A stretch of 64,000 nucleotides of DNA, from positions 5,394,001-5,458,000 of the forward strand of contig JAITYX010000041.1 in NCBI GenBank assembly GCA_021018815.1. The letters are read 5' to 3'. A program made the translations under genes and the position numbers. Of the stretch, positions 45,943 to 58,300 are shown piece by piece. The stretch is from Talinum fruticosum. Its lineage: Eukaryota > Streptophyta > Magnoliopsida > Caryophyllales > Talinaceae. Position 1 is the first letter of the stretch. Every line of letters begins with the position of its first letter. The notes under the pieces are model-generated. The model worked only from the letters and a program-made list of their open reading frames with translations. It did no database searches and had not been told where the DNA came from.

Positions 45943-48629
45943 TGTAACGCCCCAAATCCGTAATCGCCGGTTTTAGTTTAAATAAACGCTAGCCGATGAT
46001 TAGTGCAGCGGAAAGTAGGTCAAGGGCATTACCGCGCCCTTACCGGAGGAAAGGGCAAGGCTATAACAAATATATATTTTTAACCTTGGTTACACTTGCT
46101 TTGCCACTAAAAACGAGTGACTCATGATAAAGTATAAACTATAGCTTATACAAAGATTAAACATACGTATAGACTACCGTCTAATAAACTATAACAACGA
46201 CACTTAACCCTTGATACCCCAAACAAGGTTGCCACTGCGAGCCTCTAAGTCCCGAGCATAACTTTTCTCTTGCTTCATACCTTCGACATCTTTACCTAAA
46301 AAAATAAGAAAATATTTTCGAAATGTGAGCCAAAGCTCAATACGCCCATTATCATGTCTGTAAAATAAATGTTATGAAATAGTCGAGTTGAATGCATGCA
46401 TTTTAATTCATTTGTAAATGAGGGAGGAGTAAATAATGTAAAATTGTTGCTAATTAATTATTTGAATGGATCCCTTACGATCATCGGGTTTCCCTAAACG
46501 CATGTGCACATACCCGCACCGATCGGATAGTCCAGTTGAAGACGGTCAACGATTACGGTGTTACCAACCTGGATATTGAGGCGTACCAAATAGTGACACT
46601 TGATGGGCGGGTCCATATTAATGATGGCAAATACTGTTTGCAAATGATGCTTTGTTGTTGTTGATGTCGGCCATATCCGACCTTGATTTCTAAATAAAAC
46701 ATTGAAGGGCATGATCACTTGTGCTGATGTTCTTTGTCCTTTTGAGGCGAGAATCCGGATGAACGCATGACGCTTGATGGCCTTAAGAGATATAAAATAT
46801 TTTATTAATGCACTGAATTTTCTTTTGTTATTTATTAAATTACTTCAAGGACACTTGAAATGAAGATTAACAAAATTAGTTTTCTTCTAAATAATACTAA
46901 GGTTACCTCTAACCTATAAGGTTTATTTGTTTTCTTTTATAAAATGCATACATAAATATATGTATATATTAACATCAGATATTATCTCTTTTTCTCTACA
47001 AAAACTCTATTAATAAATGGTATTGATAATACTTGCTTTAAAACTAAAGAAAAGTTTACTTTTAAGTACCTTTATTAGTTATTTTATTATGTAAATACCC
47101 TTATTCATTCTTTTATGTACTTATTTTCTAACCTTATTTTATTTTATAAGGGCATAATTAGTTTCCCAGAAGATGCTAATTTCTCATATCACTTTAGTTT
47201 TACATACCCCTCAGTATTTGAAATCATCCTCAATTTTCCTCTAATCTCACTATTAGGTCAAATAACCATCTAAATTACCAATAGTAATTTCTAACTCATG
47301 AATGTTCTTTATATAGAGATTTTTCCATACATTTCCTTCAATTTCAATACATCCAGATATCACCAATTTTCTTAAACTCCATGAATCAATTATACATCAC
47401 ATAATATCATCAAACTTTAATCTCAAATTTCCTTTACATATACAAAAAAGAATAAACTGATTATGACCTAAGTACTTAAATTAACAAGAATCGAATCTGA
47501 AAATTTACCCTAAGAAACAAGGTGAAGGGGTTAAATTTATGAAGGGTTTTTGTGATGATTAAGGGTGGTGATTTGAGGGTTGGAGGGTTGAAGATCGGAG
47601 GGTGATTGAAGCGGAACAGACAGTCGGTGGTTGAAATAGTCGTTGGTGGTAGTGAACGGCGCCGGTGATCGACAAAGGCAGCTGAGGCCGGACAGGGCTT
47701 GAGGACAAGGGCAGCCGAGGCAAAAGCCGGTGGTGTGCTAGCGTTTGGTGGCTGGGGCGGTGACGAAGCGGCGATAGGTGGTGGTAGTGGCTGTCGATGG
47801 TGTTGCGGTGGCGTTTCCGGTGGCTGAGATGAAAGATAAGAGGGAGGCGGAGGAGGCAAGTGAAGGGAAAGGATGCGTTTTTGGGTGGTTTGACGATGAG
47901 GCCGGTAATGGTGATGGTACTAGTGGCTGTCGGCGCGGTCAAGTGCTGCTGGTGCTGTCGGTTGGCGGTGGAGATGGGAAGTGGGCGAGGCGTGGGCGTT
48001 GGTAGCTGGAGAGAGAGGGAAGGTTGTGAGTTTATCGGTTTTGGTTTTTAGGGTAACGATAGCTTTAGGTTTCCTTAAGCTTCTATACTCCCTCTTGCTT
48101 CTTCGTCAATGGGCCGACCGACCTACTTCAATTTTCCGAGCCCAATTCTTTTGCACTTATCCTAATCCAACTCTTATCCTCATCTAATTCCCACTTTTCA
48201 TACTTATCATCATTCTCTCCATTAAACTTACCTTAATCTTTTTATTTTTAATAATGTTAAGTTTACCACAAAAATCATATTAATTTTGTTTGTATAAGAA
48301 TTTTGAAAGTCAAAATAAATTAGCTATATGAAAATGTTAATGTTTAGAGTGAATAATCTAAACATGTTTGACTAAGGCCACTAGTTGTTGATAAAATTTA
48401 ATTTACAAAAATGATAAATAATAGTTATCTTCCGAGTCATTAAAATTTATAGGGTATGATCGTGCGTCGTCGTTGCCATCATCCGGTTCCTGCACTTTAA
48501 ATAACATTGATATATATATACACACATAATGTATTACAAAAATTTTGAAAATTAAAATACACGCGCTCATTATAATTGAACATATTATTATTATAGATAA
48601 TACGTTTTCTTAAAGTGTGGGTCGTTACA
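45943..48629 (-). mobile_element. TGTAAC...GTTACA element, copy II, inserted in copia pol
   Basis: On the plus strand it runs from TGTAACGCCCCAAATCC to GTGTGGGTCGTTACA. Oriented on the minus strand it repeats copy I's architecture: an AT-rich left part, a C-rich core (about 48005-47480), and a right half with GAGCTTTGGCTCACATTT (about 46335) and a segment around TTGGGGCGTTACAA. Flanks are CCGGT (45938-45942) and, one base past the end, TCGGT (48631-48635), a probable 5-bp duplication with one substitution. It splits the copia pol ORF between the integrase C-terminus and the RT linker. Open frames in the GC-rich core are on both strands and look spurious. Confidence 0.6.
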
Positions 48630-48639
48630 CTCGGTTTAT

Positions 48640-49720
48640 CAAGTTTGTTGGTTGAACTGGCTGATCTTCGCTACTCGAGCTCGTAAGTTTGCTCATCTCG
48701 CTTGTCCTTCGACGATTCCGAGCTGGCTCTTGAGCTAGTTCGATCCGAGTCACGATGTTCCGAGCTTCCTCCTTCCGAGTTTCTTTCTTCGATTCTTTCT
48801 AAGCTCGGCTTCAAGCAAGATCATCTTCATCTCGACCGAGTTTCAAATCCGAGAAGATTGACTCACTTGTTTTTCCCCGATCAATCTCATCAAACACAAC
48901 GTGTATACTTTCTTCCACTTTGTTAGTTCTTTTGTTAAAGACACGATAAGCTTTATTGTGAGATGAGTAACCCGGAAAGATACCTTCATCCGACCGAGCA
49001 TCAAACTTGGTTAGGTGATCCTTACCGTTATTGTGAAAAAAGCACTTACATCTAAAGGGTTTGAAGTATGAGATGTTGGGCTTCTTTCCCTTGTAAAGCT
49101 CGTGGGGAGTTTTCTTTAAGATGGGTTTGATGAGGCATCTCGTTTAGTGTGTAGTTTGCTCGTGTTGATCGCCTCAACCCATAAATAATAAGGTAGATCG
49201 TGTTCAATCATCATCGTCCTTCCTATTTCTTCAAGAGTTCGGTTCTTTCTCTCCACTCCCCGTTCGTTGAGGAGTTTTGGGTGCTGAGAAGTTGTGAGAG
49301 ATACCATTCTTGTCGCAGAACTCTTCAAATTTTGAGTAGTCGAACTCCCTTCCATGGTCGGTTCGAATTTTTCCGATCCGAGTCCGAGACTCTACTTGAA
49401 TTTTCCTGCAGAGCTTGTTGAACTCTTTGAAGGCTTCATTTTTGTTCTTAAGAAAACAAACCCAGGTAAATCGTGAATAATCATCAACAATTACAAGTAC
49501 ATATGATTGACCTCCGAGGCTCTTCACAAATATTTCACCACATAAATCCATATGTAGCATCTCAAACACTTTGGATGTGGAAACAAGCTTTGAGAGGTGT
49601 GAAGGATGATTTGACTTGTTTCCCTTTTGTGCATGCTTCACACATTTTATCTTTCTTGAATGCGCAGTTAGGCAAACCCCTAACTAAACCTTAAGATGCA
49701 AGCTATTTGATAGTGTGCTT
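48640..49720 (-). pseudogene. Copia integrase of the SIRE-like element
   Basis: The minus strand encodes the zinc-binding tail (CEACTKG-type block near 49640), the core with LHMDLCGE and RTDHGREF around the two catalytic aspartates, a frameshift near 49260, and then GVERKNRTLEEIGRTMM with the catalytic glutamate. The C-terminal integrase region continues to about 48640, where the TGTAAC element interrupts it. Integrase joins the element's cDNA to host DNA. Confidence 0.8.
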
Positions 49721-49918
49721 GCTAACATGACCTAGTCTACAATGCCATGTTCAATAATCATTAAGCAACGATGCTTTTAAATAAGATGAATTCCGACTTG
49801 GATCTAAAAGAGGAATAGTATAGGTACTACCCGACCTCTTACCCGAGAGCTTCGTCTCTTTGGTAGTTGCATCGAAATATAACAGTTGGTCCGAGTGAAT
49901 CTTACCTCTTAACCTTTG

Positions 49919-50145
49919 TCACACGGCTAAGAGATGCTTGAGCAAATTGTACTTTATCCCATTGACAAGATAGATCGGCCCGACCAGGTTGTTTCTTTTC
50001 CCAATCTTGCCAATTCCAACTATGTTGCCCTTACTATCATCTCCAAATGTGACTTTACCTCCTTTAAAATCTTCTAGTTTAGAAAAGAGTCTTGAATCTC
50101 CCGACATGCGGCGTGAGCATCCACTGTCTAAGTACCAATGACTTT
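49919..50145 (-). pseudogene. Copia aspartic protease fragment
   Basis: The minus strand reads HWYLDSGCSRRMSG at about 50141-50100, with the D-S-G active site of copia proteases, followed by VTFGDDSKGNIVGIGKIG. The protease cleaves the gag-pol polyprotein. The frame runs from zinc-knuckle gag on the right into the integrase region on the left. Confidence 0.75.
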
Positions 50146-50599
50146 TCGTCCTTTTCGAGTAACTCCGTAAGTCCGAAACACACTAACCCTTCTCACTTCA
50201 TCTAACGAATCCAGTAACTCCCTTTACTCGTGGTCCTTTTCTAAGGAAAAAACTCTTGGGAACCCGATTTGAATGACTTTCTGTTTGGTCCGATTTTGAG
50301 TCTTCTTTCTAGAAAACCGAGTCGGTGTCTCTTTCTTTTAAAATCCTTTCTTTTATAAACAGGTGGAGAAGGTTTTCTCCTGTAAGCTGGTCTAAGCTCA
50401 GTCCTTCTTTCATTCTTATGAATAAGACCATGCTCAGCCTTCCCGAACTTCACAGTTCCGGAATCCTTTTGAAAATATTTGAGTAGGAATTAGATTCCTA
50501 CTCGTGTTAAAACCAAGTCCTTCTTTCCTGAAGGAGACACATTGAGAGCCTAAAAGCATGTCAAGGTTTTTCGACCTTGAGTAAACTTTAAAACAAGCT

Positions 50600-51990
50600 C
50601 TTGAGACTCATTGAGCTTTCTTTCGGATGCTCATTTTCTCTTCGATTGACTCGGACTCGGTCTCATTAGTCCGAGTACTAGTCTTGAGTTCTTTCGGAGT
50701 TAGTCTCAGCTTTTCCAATTCATTTTTCAAACAATTACTCTCAAAAGTAAGAGACTCAAGTTGTTCTTTGAACCGAGAAGAATCGGAATTAGACTTTTCT
50801 TCCAAAGTGTAGATATATTTAGCTAAATCAACTTTGGAGAACTTGAGAAAGTATTCAATTACCTCCCGAGGACTTATCTCCACAGAGTGTCCGAGTTGTC
50901 GACATTTGACTCGGATTCGGTTTCGAGTCCATTAGTGCCATCGGACACTTTGAGTCATCAAAATCATCATCTTCTTCGGATGAGTCTTCATTGCTCCGTG
51001 TGGCCATCATAGCCTTCTTCTTCTTTCTGTCCTTCTTTCTCTTTGGACAGTTCTTGACTATGTGATCTTTGCTGCCACATTCAAAACAGTCGAGTTCTTA
51101 GTTAAAGATAACTTTGAAGGGGAAGAATATTTACCTTTTCTCGTCCTTCTTATCTTTCTTGTAGAACTCTTCCTTCGGCCTCTTTTCCCATTTCTTATGC
51201 TTCATCATTCTTTTGAAGCCTTGGGCAATGAGTGCCATTAGATCCTCTTTTGAGTCCGAGGAACTCGGACTTTCCCTTCTACCTTCCGAGGCCTTCACAA
51301 GCAATGTTATTTTTGGTGTTGACCTCGACATCCTCTTCTTCCAGGTGAATTTCATGGGTAAGTAGCTTCCCAATCAGTTCGTTTGGCTTTAGTTAAGAAA
51401 GGTTCTGAGCTTCCTTGATGGCTATCACCTTAGCACCCCATCTTCTCTTTGGTAGACTTCTCGGAATTTTTCCGCACATTTCTTCATGAGAAATCTTTCT
51501 ACCTAGAGATTTGAGATTGTTTGTAATCTTAGTTAAGCGAATAAACATCTAAGTGATGTTTTCTTCTAGCTCCATTTTGTACAGCTCATATTTGTGAAGA
51601 TACTAGCTTATGTTCGCTTGTTTCACTTGGCTTGTACCTTTATATGTGTCGAAAAAGTGTCCCACACATCTTTGGCCGTGTCGCAGTCGACACTCGTTGT
51701 ACTCTTCCGAGCCGATAGCACAAATCGAATGTTCATTACTTTGAAGTTCTTTTTGAACTTCTCCGACTCTTCATTGGTGTACTCGAACTTTTATTTAGGC
51801 ACAGATCTTGTACCTTCTATCTTCATTGGAATGTAGTTGCCTTCTTGGATGATGTTCCGGACATCTTCATCATTATCCAACAGAAAGCACTCCATTAGTT
51901 TCTTCCAAGTGCATGAAGTTTGATCCTTTAAACTTTGGTGGTCCGGTGAAAGACCTTCCTTCATTGAACTCTCCAATGTTCTGAGCCATA
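50600..51990 (-). pseudogene. Copia gag with zinc knuckle and coiled coil
   Basis: Minus-strand pieces give the N-terminal gag (51976-51791, with CTWKKLMECFLLDNDEDV), a capsid-like middle, an acidic/Ser-rich linker, a CCHC zinc knuckle CFECGSKDHIVKNC (about 51093-51050) followed by a Lys-rich run, and a predicted coiled coil (50883-50608, with FKEQLESLTFESNCLKNELEKL split by punctuation in another frame). Gag forms the virus-like particle. At least three frameshifts interrupt it. Confidence 0.7.
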
Positions 51991-52034
51991 AGATCTTTAA
52001 ACCTATAGATTGTTAGATCCTTCTTGAAAGGCTA

Positions 52035-52047
52035 GGCTCGTATACCA
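52035..52047 (-). other. Initiator-Met primer-binding site (mutated) of the SIRE-like element
   Basis: The minus strand reads TGGTATACGAGCC three bases after the LTR end. It differs from the canonical TGGTATCAGAGCC at two positions. Its place right after the 5' LTR fixes the element's orientation. Confidence 0.7.
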
Positions 52048-52049
52048 AT

Positions 52050-55000
52050 TTAAGGTTTGCTCTTGGAGAGTCTAAGTCACCGTACAGGGGGATGAATAAG
52101 GTGATGAGGAAATTTAAACAAACTTAGAATCTTTTTGCTTGGAAGAAGATAAACAACATATTCCGAGTCTAGATTGGACTCGGAAAAGTATACACTCGAA
52201 TTACACTGAAACCCTCCCGGGGCAGTAAAACCACGGACAATTCTAATCCAAGCACCAAGTCAAATCCCCTATTTTGAATCGTCAAAATATAACGGATCGA
52301 CTCTACTAAAATTGCTCCCTTAGACAATTCCTTACAATGTTTTCCTAGACTCAAAAGTTCCCTTATCTCGATCAAGTACTTCCTAACCGAGGTAACCTTT
52401 ACAGTTAGAGACAAATTGAGCTGAGTTAACCCTTACGACTCAGTCAAGGGACTTTATTTAGAAAGTAAGAGAAGTATGTAACTCGTTTACAAGACTTTGC
52501 AACTCAGAAAAATATTAAGTACGGACTTGGAGTTGTAAGTAGAAGATTGAATGAGTAATGCACTAAGAGAATTAGGCAAGTGTATTGATCAATAGTTTCA
52601 ACAATGGATCCAACAATCTTCAAGTCTTGCGAAGTGGCTTCTATTTATAGATGACCAAGCAAAGTAACCGTTGAGTCTTGTTTCTGCATCGAAGTCTCTA
52701 CTAACCGTTGGAAGGGCTTTTCCGAGTCACTCGGAAAAGATCCATTGATGTGTAGATATTGGGCAACAGCCTATTTGCTCCGAAAGATGTTCTAATCAAC
52801 TAGTGCTCGTTTAAAAACCAAGGCGGAAAACACCGTTGAGCCTAGCGTTGGATTTTTCCAGTTTTGAAACAGCATGACCTTAACACGGTGTCCGAGTCCT
52901 CGTCCGAATTGGCTAAAACTGTCTGCTGGTGTTTAACAATTAGAAGCCGGTTGCTTTTGAAATTCAAAAGATATATCGCCTTTGTTTGAATAACCTTCAA
53001 AAGCAAACCACATTGGTTCTCAAAGTATAAATATTTTGGTCCAAGGTTAGGCACAGATAATAATTATATTAGGATAATTAAATGCTTAATTATCTTTGGC
53101 CTAGAAGAGTGGAATATTCTGAGTCTAATATCAAATAGGTTCAAACTCAGCTCGTAATAATTCCTAGAAAGATCAATTAGAATAATATTCAAACATAGAG
53201 CATAACCTTTATCTATCAAATAATCATTTAAGGAATAAACCGACTTAGAAGAACTCAGTAGAGAAAGACTTGGTTCCGAGTTAGCAAACACAGATCAGTA
53301 CTTAGAAAAGATGCGTTAAAGGAATTATTTCATCATGTGATGGTTCAAGTATATTTGAGTAGGTCGAATACCTCAATAGAAAAGATATAGAACACAAGTG
53401 ATATCCGAGTCACTTAGAACAAAGATGAAAACTTAGATATGAGTTTCTATGAAGCTTAGAATGACTTGCAATCAAAGCCGAAGGTTTGCTCGGGGAGAGT
53501 TTAAGTCACCCTAGAGGGGGTGAATAGGGTGATGGAGGATTTTCTTCTAAAAGCAAACTCTTTTGCCAAACTGGAGGTAGAAATGCATTCCGAGTCAAAA
53601 GCTTAGTCGGAAAAGTATTAACTCGTAAATGCTATGACGAGTAAAGAAGCAAATTAAGCTAAAGCTTTGAGACTGCTCGAGTCTAGAATGAACTCGAAAG
53701 TAAACACTCGGAGATTACGTGGAAACCCTCCTGAGGCAGAAAACCACGGACCGTGCTAGTCCAAGCATGAAGTCAAATCCACTATTTTGAGTCCACAAAA
53801 TATAGTAGACTCGACTTAACCCAAGTTGCTCCCTTAAACAACTCTTTATAAGTTTTCCTAGACTTAGAAATTCCCTTATCTCGATCTAGTACTTCCTAAC
53901 CGAGATAACCCTTACAGCTAGGGGCAACTAAGCTCGAGTTAACCCTTACAGACTTAGTCAAGGGACCTTACTCGAAAGTAAGAAAGTGTTTGTAACTAAG
54001 TACAAGACCTTACAACTCGAAAGTAATGAATTACAGAGTGGGAGTTGTAAGTAGAAGATTGAGAGTAAATACAATGACTTTGCTCAAGTACGTGTATTAA
54101 CAATATGTTCGGCAATCTTCAAGTCTTGTAGGTTGGCTTCTATTTATAGATGACCAGCCAGAGTAGCCGTTATCTCCATCTCCTGACCGAGAGTTCTTTG
54201 TGACCGTTGATAAAGGCTTTCCGAGTCACTCGTAAAATATCCGTTGTGATATGAACGTTGGACAACGGTTTAACTCTCTTGGAAGTCCCAAAACCACTCG
54301 GCGGTGTCCTAAAGGATAAGGTGGAAACCACCGTTAAGCTTAGCGTTTCGGTTTTCCAGATATGGAAACAAACAGACCCTAACACAATCTTATGAGACTC
54401 GGAGCAGAGAAGGGGAAAAGCCATGTCTCATTGGAGATTTGACGTTTTGAAGGCGGTTACTTTTGTATTTCGAAAAGTATATCCTCGTTTGAATAACTTA
54501 CAAAAGTAAATCAAATTTTGGTTCTCAAAGTATGAAATACTTTGGTCCACAATTAGACACGGATAATAAAATAATTAAGATAATTACATACCTGTTTATC
54601 CGAGTCGAGAAGAGAATGGAATTTTCTGAGTCTAATATCCATATAACTCAAAATTCCATCTAAGTTAGTCTAAGCAAAGAATCAAGTTACATAAAGAATA
54701 TCGAGTGAAATAACTTGATAAGGACTAATCTTGATTCGGACTAAAAGCGCCGACTATAACAAAATAAACTCTTTAACATGAAGTCGGATCCGAACGGAAT
54801 ACTAGTTTATTCAAGCATGCGATATATCTAAGTGATGAGGGACTCGGAACCGAGTGAGACATGCATATCTGTTTTCCGAGTCACACGGAGATAAGCAAGA
54901 ATACGTGAAGTAAATACTCGTGTCACTTAGAAAATATGCTATATCACTTCATACAAGTTTCTAAGGATCGGAGAATGCCTTACAATCAAAACTCTATACT

Positions 55001-55141
55001 TAAGAAGTTCTTATACCCGATTCCTTCAATACAACTCGGAAATATGTTGAGCAGAGTGTCCGAGTCTTCAAAAACTCAAGAGAGATAGAAGTATATACCT
55101 GAATCTTCCATAAGATATTTAGAGTTAAAATCGAGTCTTCA
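52050..55141 (-). mobile_element. 5' LTR of the SIRE-like element, split by a nested solo LTR
   Basis: The LTR is made of 52050-53478 and 55076-55141. The junction phrase GCAATCAAA...ACTCAAGAG is intact in the 3' LTR copy at about 42709-42725. The right end reads CGAGTCTTCA at 55132-55141 (minus-strand start TGAAGACTCG). The left end CTTAA has replaced the usual CTTCA. TATAAATA lies at about 52642-52649 on the minus strand. Confidence 0.85.
53479..55070 (-). mobile_element. Nested solo LTR inside the SIRE-like 5' LTR
   Basis: It starts CGAAGGTTTGCTCGG (normally TGAAGG) and ends CGAGTCTTCA at 55070. It is 1592 bp and closest to the solo LTRs at 1463-3035 and 25798-27367. Flanks are AAAGC (53474-53478) and AAAAC (55071-55075), a 5-bp duplication with one transition. 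It must have entered after the outer element and then lost its body by recombination. The TATA box is at about 54141-54148 on the minus strand. Confidence 0.9.
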
Positions 55142-55305
55142 TAGGGGTTTTAAAAAGACATGTCATGTGTGTTTTTGAACTTTTACTATAATTATATCTA
55201 TTTTGGATTTCCAACCATGTAAATGGTATAATTAAATTTTAGAGGTGTTAATATATTTTATCTCAATAAAAGCAAGTTGAATCATACATTTCTTAGATTA
55301 GTACT

Positions 55306-58300
55306 CGTAACACCCCAAAACACCCCCGGGAGTATTACATCGCCGCAGTTCTTTGCGTAAACTCCCAAGGCTCTATCAGTGTCGGTTCGACTTTCTAATT
55401 CCAACTTAGCGGGTAATAAAGGTAGTTTTCCAAAAGGATTTGAAATTTCCTAAAAATTTTGGCATAGTTCTATTTGTAATGTGGGCTATCCCATAGGCTT
55501 ACAACCTTAAAACCCCGCATAAAAAGCATAATAAAACTCAACGAGTCACACGCTCGGAGTATACAACTCAACGGCCACACACCGGAGTCCAACCAATCAT
55601 GCGACAAACTTAAAACGATCTAAATGGTTCATGGTTCATTGGGTATAACTATATGAACTGAATTATAAAGTACAATACTAGGAAATATAAGAAATGCACA
55701 TCCATAACTCGAATCACTCAGCAAGCAAGAAACAACAATCAGTGAGTCTAAAATAAGCTAAGTACCGCACACATCTCCCGAGAATGCACTCGCTTGGGGG
55801 AGGAAAGGGGAAATTTGTGGGGGTGAGCAATTAACCACGGGCTCACCGTAGTCTTATACCCTTAAAATGGAAATTCTTTACACATATTACTCATAATAAA
55901 AAAATCGGTGAAAGCATAGTAACATAATACAAATCCATATACTTTTCAATAAAATCCTTTGAAATCATTTGCAACATAAAACTCATAACACTTCAATCAT
56001 TCAAAAGCATGGATTGTAATCATTTTGGGAATTGAATCACTTTAAACAAGGTGCCCCCGCACTTTCTTTCAAATACTTTCGAGTCCTAGACTCGAATATC
56101 TTTTCTGAGCTTTAGACAATTAAACTAGCACCGGACCGTTCTCGGGAGCGCGACCCCGACTCGAGTTCCTGGACCTATCTCTCGGTCAAATACCTGGAAG
56201 GCTCCGCTTTCCTCGTCAGGAAAGAATCAACCTCTTTAGTTGATGGGCATCCTCATACGCAAGGACCCCGTGGCCCGATACGCATGACCACCTCCTTCCT
56301 CTCGGTCTAAATAATCCTTAGCCCAAAATCCGTTCAAAACTGAAGTGATCACAATCATTTATCAAACTTGGTTTTAAACCACAATCTTAAATCGGTTTAA
56401 TATCATAGAAGGCATAGCACCACGTGCCACCCCTCTAAATTCACTTTTTCAATCGGCTTCACTTTCTTAAATAAGTTTCGCTTCTTTAAAACATATTCAC
56501 GTTTGAAAGGAAGTTCTTAAGAAATTGCATTCTAGAATCATTCGTGTAAAATACATAACTCCATTCAAAACTACTTTTGAACATCGCTTAACACAATCAC
56601 TTTCACAAATAGCTATGATTCAATCACGGATAGTCCTTCCCAGACTCCTTTCTAACTATACCTTTCTCAATTCACTAATTTAGAAAGCTTAATTCCTTTT
56701 CCGAGCCACAATAACTACAAGTAGATACCACCTAATTCAATGTTTCAACTCTTCACAATTCATTATCTTTACCTCAATTCCTCATTTTATGTCTCTCGCT
56801 TTATACTCAACTTCTTTTACCCATATTCAACTTTATAACTCTTGATCTCACTTCATCACTTAAATTCCTCTCGCTATGCTTATCTTCAAACTTGATTTAA
56901 TCTCAAGGCTTAGACATATTTTAAACTCAACTTAACCTTACCATTCTCGACTTGTCATTTCCCGACCTCAAATTCCCATTTTACATCTCTACCTTATTAA
57001 TCAACTCTTGCTCGCCGCTACTCAATCATATAACTCTTGATTACCTTTTATCACTCAAATTCTGCTAGCTTTGCTTACCTTCAAGTTTAATTCAATCTCA
57101 CGGACTCGGATACATCTCCAACTCAATTTACCTCGACAACCGCTTTTTACTCCCCTACATCAATTGTGCATTAGTTAAGATGAACTTCTACTTCCCTTTT
57201 TACCCCAAAGCTCCAGTTCACAATCTAATTGCTAAATTTAGGAAATCACAAATGATTCAACTATAACTTTAACCGATTCACCCATAAGCTCAAGAATCGA
57301 AATTGCACATACTCCATCGTTACTAACTAAACTCCCGATAGCACCCATAAGACTTTAACAAACTCAATCGGATCCTTTCATATCCCAATTCAGCCCTAAC
57401 AACTTAAATTCAATCTATAACATAAACATGTAATATTCACAACAAAACTCATTTGGGTTTCGAAATTAACATAAGTTTAGAGCATAAGACTACCCACCTA
57501 GAATTCTCGGATTGGGGTTGATTTCGGGCTTCTTTACTTCGCCTTTTTGGTCTTGGTCTCTCTCTTTCCCAGCTCTTGCTCGGTTTCCCTCGGTGTCTCC
57601 CTCGGTTTTCGCTTCCCATGCCTCTAGCTCACCGTTTCGGATCCCACTACGCCTTGGTCGGGCCCTCGCGTGCTCGCTGCCGATCTTTTCCCTCTCCACC
57701 GCCCTTTTTTCCTGGTTCCCGGTCTCTTGAACTCTCTCGCGTCTGTCTTTGTTTCGGGTCTCTCCTCCACCCCTTGCTCTGTCCCGGTCTCTCGCTTTCT
57801 TCCTCGCTGCCGCCTACTCGCGTCGCTCGTTGTGGTTTTCCGGGTCCGCGATAGTCGTTGACCCCGTCCCGGGTCTCCTACACCGCTCACCTCCTCTATC
57901 TCTCTCTCTCTTCCCCGTTCGGTCCTCCCTCTCCCCTTTTCCCTTGGCTTTGCTTCTTTTCCTTTCGCCTTCTCGAGCCCTCGCTCTCCCTTTGCCCACC
58001 GATCGCTCGCCGTTCGGGCGAGCCACCGATCTCGCTTCGGCTCCCGCGTTCTCTCTTCCTCTCTTTCCTGGTTCTCCCTCTCGCTTTTCCCCTGCTCGGG
58101 CTCCCCTTCGCTTCTTCCACCAAGCCTACTTCCTCTCTTTTCCTTTTAATTTTCTTTTGCTTCGTGTGACTTCACCGGGTAGGCCAGCACATCCCCAATT
58201 TTGCACTAATCAAGTCCCTAGCTAACCACTTAATTCTCCTTCTTATTTCCCTTTTTCTTTTCTTTTGTTAATCCTTATAATAATTAAACTCACATACGTG

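Larger units (their letters stand above)
40885..55141 (-). mobile_element. SIRE-like Ty1-copia element, nested insertions, RT core deleted
   Basis: Reading leftwards: 5' LTR (55141-52050, split by a nested solo LTR), Met-tRNA primer-like site (52047-52035), gag with zinc knuckle, protease, integrase, an inserted TGTAAC element (48629-45943), an RNase H remnant, an accessory ORF, a polypurine tract and the 3' LTR (42785-41332 plus a decayed end beyond the MITE). The long LTRs (about 1.5 kb) and the extra ORF after pol fit the SIRE/Maximus lineage. Between the start of the RT region (about 45.8-45.95 kb) and RNase H (about 45.75 kb) the RT catalytic domain is missing. Frames are interrupted repeatedly. 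No outer target duplication was found because the left end is eroded. Confidence 0.85.

Noticed and set aside
57490..58225. Overlapping long open frames on both strands in the GC-rich core of region III, including one of 158 codons.
   Set aside because: The composition is extreme (Arg/Glu on one strand, Ser/Leu/Pro/Phe on the other), stops are rare by base composition alone, and no domain is visible. The equivalent cores of copies I and II do not encode the same protein.
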